Positions 16,716 to 23,059 of a stretch of 28,167 nucleotides of DNA are shown here, one piece after another. The position numbers and the translations under genes are program-made. The stretch comes from a virus. The stretch's first letter is position 1. Every line of letters begins with the position of its first letter. Below the pieces are notes generated by a model that saw only the letters and a list, made by a program, of their open reading frames with translations, did not search any database and was not told where the DNA came from. The stretch spans positions 1 through 28,167 of the IMG/VR virus record IMGVR_UViG_3300046007_007841. One strand, given 5' to 3'.

Positions 16716-16727
16716 TTAGGTTATTGG
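16716..16727 (-). promoter_or_regulatory. CCAATAACCTAA leader motif
   Basis: This is an exact copy of the 12-mer found before the HNH gene at 12820-12831. Here it is preceded by a further ATAACC and by the direct repeat CTTTAATCTTTAATC. It lies 13 bases before the ATG of the putative ssDNA-binding gene. It may be a site for a phage regulator or a promoter part. Confidence 0.45.
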
Positions 16728-16769
16728 TTATAGATTAAAGATTAAAGTTACTACGTGTTACTGCTATTA

Positions 16770-17669
16770 CTATCTAGTTCTTACTTCTCCTATTGTTGTT
16801 GTGAAACCTGCTGCGTTCTTGTGACCGCCGCCCCCAAAATGCTTAGCTAGTACTGTACAATCTACATCACCTACTGATCTGAGGCTGCACTTAACAAGCT
16901 GCTTAACATGATCGTTACTATAAATAACAGCGATACAATCTGGGTGCTGCTCAGCTAACCTATTGCCAAGTTCTGATGCTATTGACGCAGGGGCATTACA
17001 TTGCACAATGTTAATTCCAAATTCATCTACCATAGACTTACTAGCGGTAGCCATACATTCCTGAATCAGCATTTCCTGGGTTGCTATTACTGCTCTGCCT
17101 TTAGCATAAGTGTCATGCATCACTTCCAAGTCATCAGTATCGAAAGCATGAACTAGGAAATCCCAGTAATCGAAAGTGCGCTCTACCAATATCTTATTAC
17201 TAAGAGCTGCACATATCTCCTTAGTGCCATTTAGCTTGAACTGCCATAGGTCTCTATCTTGAATATGACCTAATAGCATTGGCACTTGCTCGCTGATAGC
17301 AAAGTATTCCCAAGTCAGAACAGCGCCACTCTTGTTAAGATCATAATGAATATCAAGTCTTTCCCAGGGTGTGCCATTCTCATTGCAGTAACCGTCAGAT
17401 TCCACAGCATCAATGAATGTTTTATGATGATCTATAATAGTAATATTAGCTGCCACTTCCAACATCTTAGCCACTTGCTCTGGCGGGAAACTGAAATCTA
17501 CAATATAAATATCCTTACCTACAGTATCTATATGCTCTATGCTGTCACCATAGCTAACAGGAAAATAGCTGGCATTATCACCAAAGTGTTTCCATGTAGC
17601 ATAAGCAGCACCGAATCCATCAAGACAGTGGGCGTGAAACAGGATTATTGGGCTATTAGTATCATTCAT
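16770..17669 (-). CDS. DHH-family phosphoesterase
   Basis: This 299-residue enzyme has the DHH-superfamily motifs in order: FHAHCLDGFGAA with His12, His14 and Asp17; IVDFS with Asp58; the name motif IDHHKT with Asp80-His81-His82; Asp138/Asp140 in IQDRD; and the DHHA1 glycine-rich substrate loop GGGGHKNAAGF at 279-289. Members cleave phosphodiester bonds of ssDNA (RecJ), short RNAs (NrnA) or cyclic dinucleotides. In this position, directly after the Sak4-like ATPase, a RecJ-like or nano-nuclease role in DNA processing is most likely; clearance of a cyclic-dinucleotide defence signal is an alternative that the sequence cannot settle. GGAG lies nine bases before the ATG, inside the end of the acidic-peptide gene. 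Confidence 0.9.
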   Translation of the reverse strand: MNDTNSPIILFHAHCLDGFGAAYATWKHFGDNASYFPVSYGDSIEHIDTVGKDIYIVDFSFPPEQVAKMLEVAANITIIDHHKTFIDAVESDGYCNENGTPWERLDIHYDLNKSGAVLTWEYFAISEQVPMLLGHIQDRDLWQFKLNGTKEICAALSNKILVERTFDYWDFLVHAFDTDDLEVMHDTYAKGRAVIATQEMLIQECMATASKSMVDEFGINIVQCNAPASIASELGNRLAEQHPDCIAVIYSNDHVKQLVKCSLRSVGDVDCTVLAKHFGGGGHKNAAGFTTTIGEVRTR

Positions 17670-17796
17670 AATTATCTGCTCCTGCTAGGCTGTCATCACC
17701 ATCATCATTGTCATCATCAAGGTAATCTTCTTCATAGATGGATTCCTGATCTTCCTCGATTTCATCGTTATCATATTCATTTTCTGCGTCAATCAT
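17662..17796 (-). CDS. Extremely acidic 44-residue peptide
   Basis: The gene lies between the Sak4-like ATPase and the DHH gene. Of 44 residues, 22 are Asp or Glu and none is Lys, Arg or His (for example EEDYLDDDNDDGDDSLAGAD). The ATG overlaps the ATPase stop as ATGA, AGGAG lies eight bases before it, and its stop overlaps the DHH start, so both junctions are coupled. Such a charge pattern suits a DNA mimic, a chaperone-like partner for a DNA-binding protein, or an inhibitor of a host nuclease; none is shown. Confidence 0.8.
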   Translation of the reverse strand: MIDAENEYDNDEIEEDQESIYEEDYLDDDNDDGDDSLAGADNYE

Positions 17797-18746
17797 TTCT
17801 TTGCTCCTAATGTGAATGTTGGCTTAGTTACTTGGTTACCTTGGCTGCTAATAGTAGCTGATACATCTTTTAATACTGCGCTTGCTTGCTGCATCCTATT
17901 ATTACGACCTACGCCAGCCTCGCCCCTGAATATTGGCAGCAAGCTCATAGCATCCATACCTTCTAAGGCTACATCAAGGCGGCTACCTGTAAGGATTCTA
18001 TTGCTATAACCTGTATCCGAAAATGCTTTGTGTTGCAGATTAATCTTATCCATGTAGATAACATGTCCGAAATACTTAGCACTGTTAATAGCATAGTTCT
18101 TAGTGCCAATACTAGGGACAATACGCACACCGCCATCCTCACGCTCAGCTTCAATCTCATGCGCAGTACATGCTACATGGAATGGTGCATTCTGAATTCT
18201 GGACATGATGCGATTAAGATACTTCATCTGAAACTCATACTCAGCCATGCTATCCTTATCCTTACGAGATGGCGCCCAGTCCAACTTAATACTACTACCA
18301 AGATGCTTATTGCATGTGCTATTGATACTGGTAGTAAGCTGTGAGAGTGAATCGAATACTACTATGGTTTCACAACCGCCGTCAGCAATACTGGTTGGAA
18401 TATGAATGTCAGTCCAGCGATCAACCATGTCCTTAGTGCATCTAGTGCAATCAACGGTACCATGATCGTCACAGATATGGAAGTCACCACCCATCAGAAT
18501 CTTATCAATAGTAGCGTGTGCACGAGGCTCATCAATAGTATCAAGCACACTGATAAGAGTGATGCGTTCTTGTTGCTCCATCGGTAGCTTTAGTAGAGTA
18601 TCCTTACCAGCTTCAATGTCAAACCAAATAATATTGAATTCTTTACTAAGTTCTCCTATTAGCTGTGTCTTACCAGTCTTAGGCGGTCCGAATACTAGCG
18701 CATGTTGTGGCGCTTTACCGCCAGCTAGTGATGATAACTTAGGCAT
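17793..18746 (-). CDS. Sak4-like RecA-fold recombination ATPase
   Basis: The 317-residue protein has Walker A GPPKTGKT (20-27), a second acidic strand WFDIEAG (41-47), Walker B IVVFDS (128-133) and a sensor-like TAHE (194-197). This single-core RecA-like pattern, known as AAA_24 or Sak4, is found in phage single-strand annealing systems with a partner ssDNA-binding protein. An insertion at 92-103, CDDHGTVDCTRC, contains three Cys and one His and could bind zinc. It lies between small basic and acidic genes, with the RecB-like nuclease upstream and a putative ssDNA-binding gene downstream. Its start overlaps the end of the upstream gene. Confidence 0.85.
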   Translation of the reverse strand: MPKLSSLAGGKAPQHALVFGPPKTGKTQLIGELSKEFNIIWFDIEAGKDTLLKLPMEQQERITLISVLDTIDEPRAHATIDKILMGGDFHICDDHGTVDCTRCTKDMVDRWTDIHIPTSIADGGCETIVVFDSLSQLTTSINSTCNKHLGSSIKLDWAPSRKDKDSMAEYEFQMKYLNRIMSRIQNAPFHVACTAHEIEAEREDGGVRIVPSIGTKNYAINSAKYFGHVIYMDKINLQHKAFSDTGYSNRILTGSRLDVALEGMDAMSLLPIFRGEAGVGRNNRMQQASAVLKDVSATISSQGNQVTKPTFTLGAKK

Positions 18747-18942
18747 GTCTGCGCTCCTGATAGTATTGTTTCTTAAGTTGCTGATACTTGGCTCTAGTGC
18801 AGTTTGGCTTTAGGATTGCAGTGTGATAATCTTTTCTCTTTGGGTCGCTATTCTTATGTATTAGCTGGCTATCAGATTTAACTGATCTATTAGTTAGTAT
18901 CATTGCTGATCTTCTCAATCTTTTAGCTACTTTTGTTCTCAT
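18739..18942 (-). CDS. Small basic protein (67 aa)
   Basis: The product is strongly basic (MRTKVAKRLRRSAMILTNRS at the start; QQLKKQYYQERRHA at the end) with one Cys and no membrane segment, so nucleic-acid binding is likely. AGGA lies about ten bases before the ATG, which overlaps the preceding stop, and its end overlaps the ATPase start. Family unknown. Confidence 0.7.
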   Translation of the reverse strand: MRTKVAKRLRRSAMILTNRSVKSDSQLIHKNSDPKRKDYHTAILKPNCTRAKYQQLKKQYYQERRHA

Positions 18943-19211
18943 ATCTCTTGTCCTGTTGCTTGTTTATAAAAGTCTCTTTCTTCTTCTGTTATTGGTTCAT
19001 CTGATACCATCTTAGCTAGTATTGAATCCACTGTCATACTGTTAGTGTTATTGATTATTCCACCTTTGCTGATCTTACCTCCTGCTGATACTAATGCACG
19101 CTGAATTTTAATTAGCAGCTTAATGTCATCAGTATCAGATACTCTTGGTGATAATGCTGATTCTATTGATGCTAACTCATTTGCTGATAACTGTATTCTA
19201 ACTGTTGCCAC
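18939..19211 (-). CDS. Hypothetical protein with GTG start (90 aa)
   Basis: The start is GTG at 19211, with a perfect AGGAGG six bases before it; the SD begins inside the stop codon of the nuclease gene. The product (MATVRIQLSANELASIESAL at the start) looks helical and soluble with an acidic C-terminal part (VSDEPITEEERDFYKQ). I do not recognise it. Its end overlaps the next start as ATGA-type coupling. Confidence 0.7.
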   Translation of the reverse strand: MATVRIQLSANELASIESALSPRVSDTDDIKLLIKIQRALVSAGGKISKGGIINNTNSMTVDSILAKMVSDEPITEEERDFYKQATGQEI

Positions 19212-19221
19212 TGGCTACCTC

Positions 19222-20127
19222 CTATTCCTCAATCAAATTAATCTGGCTATTAATAATCTCTTCTAATGTGATATAGATATCATAGGGTGCTTTGCTATCA
19301 ATGCTTAATGCTTCATCCTCCTGCTTATGAGTGCCTAGCAAAGCTGCTGTTGGCATTGTGCAATTATCCAGGAACTCACAAGAGCGGCCATAACTAACAC
19401 AGCTTTCACCATGCTTAGGCCACTCACTGTTATTATCATAGAACTGCATAATCTGACATTCCATCAGCAAGTCCCTTATCCAAGTGGCTCGCTCAAGGTT
19501 ATCAATAACAAAGTCATGAGCTACAAACTTATTAAGATAAGTCAGGTATTCATAATACATTACATTGAATGTCTGCAATCCCGGCGCTACTGTATCAAGT
19601 ACTACTGAATAAGCTATGTTCTGGCTGCTGTTCTGATACTTAGCTGGATTGCTATGATTCATACCGCTAGTCTTAAGGTCAACTACTAGGATGCTGCCAG
19701 TATGCTTATGCTGCATTACTAAGTCAATATAGCCTCGATAGTAGAAGCCGTCAGGAAGGCTGATACAGAAACCTAACTCCATTGCTGGCTTACCATTATA
19801 GATAAGTATCTCATAGTCAGCTAATGGGGATTCAGGATATAGGAAAGCGAATTGCTCAATAGCGTTCCAACAATGCCAGAAACTCTTTTCTTTCTTAAAC
19901 TCATAAAGTTCTAAGCGCCATTCAGTAGCAGCTAATAGCATAGCTTCTTGCAGATTACCTGTTGATAGGAATTGTTGGATACCAGTATGGAACATAGAGC
20001 CGTACACTGTATCTACTGACACATCGCCAAGATACTCAGGCCACAGCTTTCTTAGCTGGTATCTTCGCGGACAAGAATGTACAGATAGCACGCTACTATT
20101 AGATATTAATTTTAATCTACTATCCAT
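19222..20127 (-). CDS. RecB/Cas4-like PD-(D/E)XK nuclease with likely Fe-S cluster
   Basis: The 301-residue protein has the nuclease core GYIDLVMQHKHTGSILVVDL followed by KTSG, giving Asp135, Asp150 and Lys152, with His47 before and Gln169 (SSQNIAYS) after, as in RecB, AddB and Cas4 nucleases. One N-terminal Cys (Cys19 in SCPRRY) and three C-terminal Cys (243, 250, 256) match the split four-Cys arrangement that holds a 4Fe-4S cluster in Cas4 and AddB. It probably resects double-stranded ends for the Sak4-like annealing system. Its ATG overlaps the HNH stop within CATGGATAG. Confidence 0.9.
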   Translation of the reverse strand: MDSRLKLISNSSVLSVHSCPRRYQLRKLWPEYLGDVSVDTVYGSMFHTGIQQFLSTGNLQEAMLLAATEWRLELYEFKKEKSFWHCWNAIEQFAFLYPESPLADYEILIYNGKPAMELGFCISLPDGFYYRGYIDLVMQHKHTGSILVVDLKTSGMNHSNPAKYQNSSQNIAYSVVLDTVAPGLQTFNVMYYEYLTYLNKFVAHDFVIDNLERATWIRDLLMECQIMQFYDNNSEWPKHGESCVSYGRSCEFLDNCTMPTAALLGTHKQEDEALSIDSKAPYDIYITLEEIINSQINLIEE

Positions 20128-20128
20128 G
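20120..20128. repeat. Direct repeat CATGGATAG, left copy at HNH cassette
   Basis: The minus strand reads CATGGATAG, containing the HNH stop (TAG) and the nuclease start (ATG). The same nine bases recur at 20598-20606 at the other end of the cassette. This could be a target-site duplication or a recombination junction. Confidence 0.6.
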
Positions 20129-20605
20129 GTTTACGTACTCCTCTAAGTTGGTTTCCCTAAATTCTTTTAATACTTTTTCAGCAGTCGCTTTAACTGTAAA
20201 CATACCAAGATGGTGTACTGTACCCTTTATTGTTACTCTAGCTACCCATTTATTTCTTTGCCTATTAAAACTTAATCCTTTTATACCAGAGGTATTATTA
20301 GACTGTAATCTAGTATTATGTTTGTTTTGACTTCTTGTAGCAAGCCTGAGATTACACAACCTATTATCATCTTTAATACCGTTGATATGGTCAACTTGTG
20401 TGTCATCAGGAATATCTCCGTGTATAGATAACCAAGCTAATCTGTGTGCTTTATATATCTTACCTTGTATGCCGATTACTATATACCCATCCTTATCTTT
20501 AAATCCAGCAACGCTACCATTAAAAGACCTATTATACTGGTTACGTAATCGTATTATTCCAGTAGTTGGTTCGTAAACAATGTAATCTAATAAGCGGCTA
20601 TCCAT
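20120..20605 (-). CDS. HNH homing endonuclease with AP2-like end (161 aa)
   Basis: The product carries an HNH core DHINGIKDDNRLCNLR (72-87), an upstream His54 in YKAHRLAW, and a C-terminal AP2-like domain (GIKGLSFNRQRNKWVARVTI onwards). It is the same architecture as the HNH gene at 12291-12797 but clearly diverged. It is a free-standing homing gene inserted between a small gene and the nuclease gene. A 9-bp direct repeat, CATGGATAG, lies at each edge, holding the stop of one gene and the start of the next, so both neighbours stay intact. Confidence 0.93.
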   Translation of the reverse strand: MDSRLLDYIVYEPTTGIIRLRNQYNRSFNGSVAGFKDKDGYIVIGIQGKIYKAHRLAWLSIHGDIPDDTQVDHINGIKDDNRLCNLRLATRSQNKHNTRLQSNNTSGIKGLSFNRQRNKWVARVTIKGTVHHLGMFTVKATAEKVLKEFRETNLEEYVNHG

Positions 20606-20606
20606 G
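20598..20606. repeat. Direct repeat CATGGATAG, right copy at HNH cassette
   Basis: The minus strand reads CATGGATAG, containing the stop of the 83-residue gene and the HNH start. It matches the copy at 20120-20128, 478 bp away. Removing one repeat plus the HNH gene would restore a direct 83-residue-gene to nuclease overlap. Confidence 0.6.
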
Positions 20607-20849
20607 ACACATGTTACCTTGATAACCTGCTCTTACCGGTGAGATTTTATCATTGCAACGAGGGTCATACTTGTTAGTGACTACCCACGCATTACCTACT
20701 TTGATTGCTGTGTTGTAGTCCATACCACAAGCTTTATTCTTACCAAGGTGCTTTGATATAAAGTTATTAGCTGCTTCTAATGTCGGGAATGTAGTTGTAA
20801 AATCATATCTTGATGTTGTCTTTAATCTAAATGTGTTCATCTTGTTCAT
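20598..20849 (-). CDS. Hypothetical protein (83 aa)
   Basis: The product begins MNKMNTFRLKTTSRYDFTTT and has mixed strands with a short helix (AANNFISKHLG). It is basic with two Cys in unrelated places and no membrane segment. The start overlaps the stop of the preceding gene; a second Met at residue 4 is an alternative start. Family unknown. Its stop lies in the repeat at the HNH insertion. Confidence 0.65.
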   Translation of the reverse strand: MNKMNTFRLKTTSRYDFTTTFPTLEAANNFISKHLGKNKACGMDYNTAIKVGNAWVVTNKYDPRCNDKISPVRAGYQGNMCHG

Positions 20850-21214
20850 AATAAATTCTCCACTGACTCTATTGTTACCTGTGTTCTGATGCCATGTCTT
20901 TCTATTGTTAAGTGCAATTCAATTAATGGTATTAGGTGATTCTCTACAAACCAGCGCATTGTCTTTGGGCCTATGCCTGTATTGATGGTGCGGTCATAAT
21001 AGTAAGCTCTCATTCCATCATGTAACCAGTAATGGTCGTCATTAATGAAGTAATCAATATCATTATTAGTAACCTTGTGCATATCACTCCTGCTAACTAG
21101 CTGCCTAGCAAATCCATATAGCTGATAGAATTCTCTATTAGGACTTACTCTTAACAGTGCTAATATTAAAGCAATATGCTGTTTAAGTGTTGGTAGCTGT
21201 GGTAGCTTATTCAT
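20846..21214 (-). CDS. Hypothetical protein (122 aa)
   Basis: No good ribosome binding site is visible for either candidate start: the longer one at 21235 lies within the end of the preceding gene, the shorter one (MNKLPQLPTLKQHIALILAL) at 21214 lies just after its stop. I prefer the shorter, by reinitiation. The helical N-terminal part is apolar and the middle is rich in Asp and Tyr (NNDIDYFINDDHYWLHDGM). The pattern resembles a small DNA-binding or replication-associated helical protein, but I cannot name it. Confidence 0.6.
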   Translation of the reverse strand: MNKLPQLPTLKQHIALILALLRVSPNREFYQLYGFARQLVSRSDMHKVTNNDIDYFINDDHYWLHDGMRAYYYDRTINTGIGPKTMRWFVENHLIPLIELHLTIERHGIRTQVTIESVENLL

Positions 21215-21218
21215 GTCA

Positions 21219-21659
21219 TTATTCAAACATATCAATACTAATAGGAGTCTTGCTACCTTTCTTAGCTGCTGCCTTAGCTACTAGCTCAATACCTGACAGC
21301 TTACTGTAACCAGCAAAGATAGCAGCACGTTGTTCAGTACTGAGGATAGTAACTTGTGCAGGATCTTTAGCTAATGCTTTGTGAATTGTTATCATCTCAT
21401 GCCTTACATCTGGTATTGATGATTCAATCTTACTGATAAGAGCTGCTAGTTGCTGCTCGATAGCTAGATCAAGATGATTAGCATAATTAGCAGGGCTATT
21501 AACCACAGCTTGCGAAGTAGTTGTTGTTGGTATTACTGGTTGATCTTGCTGCTCTTGCTGAATAGCCACAGCTTGCTCTAGGTGTTTAACCACTAAGCTG
21601 GCAGTTTGTACTATGGGCTGCTGAGTTGCTGGTTTCTTATTAGGAATTACGAAAGTCAT
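21219..21659 (-). CDS. Hypothetical protein (146 aa), Gln-rich
   Basis: The start at 21659 is preceded by GGAGAATATAAA and is preferred over an in-frame start 30 bases upstream, inside the previous gene. Residues about 30-60 are rich in Gln, Thr and Pro (low complexity), followed by a helical region (IEQQLAALISKIESSIPDVR) and a Lys/Ala-rich tail. It could be a helical linker or structural partner of replication proteins. No family recognised. Confidence 0.65.
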   Translation of the reverse strand: MTFVIPNKKPATQQPIVQTASLVVKHLEQAVAIQQEQQDQPVIPTTTTSQAVVNSPANYANHLDLAIEQQLAALISKIESSIPDVRHEMITIHKALAKDPAQVTILSTEQRAAIFAGYSKLSGIELVAKAAAKKGSKTPISIDMFE

Positions 21660-21681
21660 TTTATATTCTCCATTCTGGTTA

Positions 21682-22071
21682 CTATTCAAATCTGCTAATT
21701 GTCTTTACTGATTGGCTAAGCCTAGCATTGCTGCTTAGATGTTTATGATAGTCATCTTTACTTAGTAGCTTGATTACCATGCTATGTTTTATTGAATCAT
21801 GTTTGCTATAAAAGTATAGCTGAGTGCCATATTCAAGCTGGCAAAATTCTGCAAAGTAGCTATCCTGTTTATGTAATCGGCCTAAGCTATCGCTGTATTG
21901 TTTATGGTGCTTATAGATTCTAGCATCTAGTTTGATTTCTAATTGCCTAGTATGCTTTAGTTCTTGCCACAACTCCAGGTATTTAGATTTACTTTTAAAT
22001 GCTGTCAATAAGCTGGCTTTGTAGCTGCTATCATCAATAGCATCAATAGGAATTTCGGCGGATGATTGCAT
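21682..22071 (-). CDS. Hypothetical protein (129 aa)
   Basis: A Lys-, Ser- and His-rich protein beginning MQSSAEIPIDAIDDSSYKAS, with several aromatic residues (YFAEFCQLEYGTQLYFYSKH) and a basic C-terminus. No membrane segment or known motif. It is the first gene after the terminator at 22114-22146, so it may need its own promoter in the 40-bp gap, where the minus strand has AT-rich TATAGTAATAGAATCATATA but no clear -35. Confidence 0.6.
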   Translation of the reverse strand: MQSSAEIPIDAIDDSSYKASLLTAFKSKSKYLELWQELKHTRQLEIKLDARIYKHHKQYSDSLGRLHKQDSYFAEFCQLEYGTQLYFYSKHDSIKHSMVIKLLSKDDYHKHLSSNARLSQSVKTISRFE

Positions 22072-22113
22072 GGCTTATGCCTTTATATGATTCTATTACT
22101 ATATGGCGGGCAT

Positions 22114-22146
22114 AAAAAAGCCCCAAGGCTATAAAGCGCATGGGGC
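22114..22146 (-). terminator. Intrinsic terminator after the 234-residue gene
   Basis: Reading the minus strand, GCCCCA (22146-22141) pairs with TGGGGC (22125-22120), with a 15-nt loop, and is followed by six Ts. It lies about 90 bp after the stop of the 22237-22941 gene, and ends a short single-gene transcript. Confidence 0.88.
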
Positions 22147-22236
22147 ATGAGTTGCCATTGCTGGCTTTCTTCGGTAGGTTACAACACAATCAAGCCTTTT
22201 TAGGTGGAAGGCTAACCACTTGGAACAGGATGCGAA

Positions 22237-22941
22237 TTATTCAAATTTGCCGATTACTGATTCATTGCTTGGATTCAAATAATTATCAGCTTTACCTATC
22301 AAGTTTTCAGCGAAAGCGGCATATGCTGTTTGCAATTCAGGATTGATTCCAGCAAACCATAAAGTAATACGGTCTTTAAATAGTTGAATAGTACGTTTGT
22401 CTGACTTGGTATTTTTAAAGCGGTTTTTAAATATTTCATCTGCTGATTTAACCAAACCTTCACGGGATACTGGTGTACCGTCAGCCTTTTTGAAGTTAGC
22501 CACGCCAAAATCAACAAATGATTTAATGGTATCAGCTACTAATTCATCGCTAAATTGTTTACCGCCGCCACGTTGGGCAGGTTCAGTATAGGCCAGAGTC
22601 CACAAGTCTAGTTTGCTGGTATCCAAGTCGGCATCAGTAAGAACGTAGGCAATTTTCGCTTCCAAGTTATCGCCAAAAGATGCTAATTTTGCACCGATTT
22701 GTAGCTGGGCAGCTTTATATACTTGATCATTGTGCAAACGAGCCAAGTAATTCAATAGCTTTTCTTTTCTTTCGTCGCTTTCAGTATCACTGAAAATAAT
22801 ATCAACAATGTTTTGTGCGCCGACTTCGGGAACAATGGTTGTTTCAAAGCTGGCGCGTTTTGGTTCGATTGTAACGCCATCCTTTTTGATTTCTTTGAAA
22901 TGGAATTTTGTTACAGGGGCTTTAGTTTCTTGATTAGACAT
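22237..22941 (-). CDS. Separately controlled hypothetical protein (234 aa)
   Basis: I do not recognise this family. The product is mostly helical and charged, begins MSNQETKAPVTKFHFKEIKK, has a Gly-rich QRGGGK near residue 125 and a C-terminus ending NESVIGKFE; the size and heavy isolated expression would suit a phage ssDNA-binding or chromatin-like protein, but there is no acidic tail like T7 gp2.5. Its control is unusual: a near-consensus promoter, a 13-bp inverted repeat at the transcription start, a perfect palindrome touching the AAGGA site, and its own terminator. By hand I count 9 CpG in 22381-22620 against 5 in a same-sized PolA sample, so codon use also differs, from high expression or transfer. 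Confidence 0.8.
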   Translation of the reverse strand: MSNQETKAPVTKFHFKEIKKDGVTIEPKRASFETTIVPEVGAQNIVDIIFSDTESDERKEKLLNYLARLHNDQVYKAAQLQIGAKLASFGDNLEAKIAYVLTDADLDTSKLDLWTLAYTEPAQRGGGKQFSDELVADTIKSFVDFGVANFKKADGTPVSREGLVKSADEIFKNRFKNTKSDKRTIQLFKDRITLWFAGINPELQTAYAAFAENLIGKADNYLNPSNESVIGKFE

Positions 22942-22953
22942 TTTAGATTCCTT

Positions 22954-22968
22954 AGCTGATTATCAGCT
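22954..22968 (-). promoter_or_regulatory. Palindrome abutting the ribosome binding site
   Basis: AGCTGAT-T-ATCAGCT is a perfect 7-bp-arm palindrome whose edge touches the AAGGA site (22949-22953) of the 234-residue gene. As RNA it could hide or expose the site, or bind the product as a translational operator. It lies in the 5' untranslated region. Confidence 0.5.
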
Positions 22969-22984
22969 TTTTAGTGGTGAATTA

Positions 22985-23023
22985 GTTGGCTTGACTTAGT
23001 ATTACTTATCAAGTGAAGCCAAC
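22985..23023 (-). promoter_or_regulatory. 13-bp inverted repeat at promoter start point (operator-like)
   Basis: GTTGGCTTGACTT (22985-22997) and AAGTGAAGCCAAC (23011-23023) match in 12 of 13 positions around a 13-bp centre. One arm overlaps the end of the -10 box and the expected start site near 23015. That suits an operator bound by a repressor, or a 5' RNA stem. Confidence 0.6.
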
Positions 23024-23049
23024 TATACAGCAATATTTTTGTTTGTCAA
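23022..23049 (-). promoter_or_regulatory. Strong sigma70-type promoter
   Basis: On the minus strand TTGACA (23049-23044) is followed after 16 bp by TATAGT (23027-23022). It sits just after the helicase stop and drives the 234-residue gene. It is the best promoter in the window and would be read by host RNA polymerase. Confidence 0.8.
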
Positions 23050-23059
23050 TAGGTTATTT

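Noticed and set aside
17286-17810. Plus-strand 174-residue frame opposite the DHH gene
   Set aside because: It is antisense to a gene with full catalytic motifs and contains a His run from the acidic-peptide codons; no start signal.
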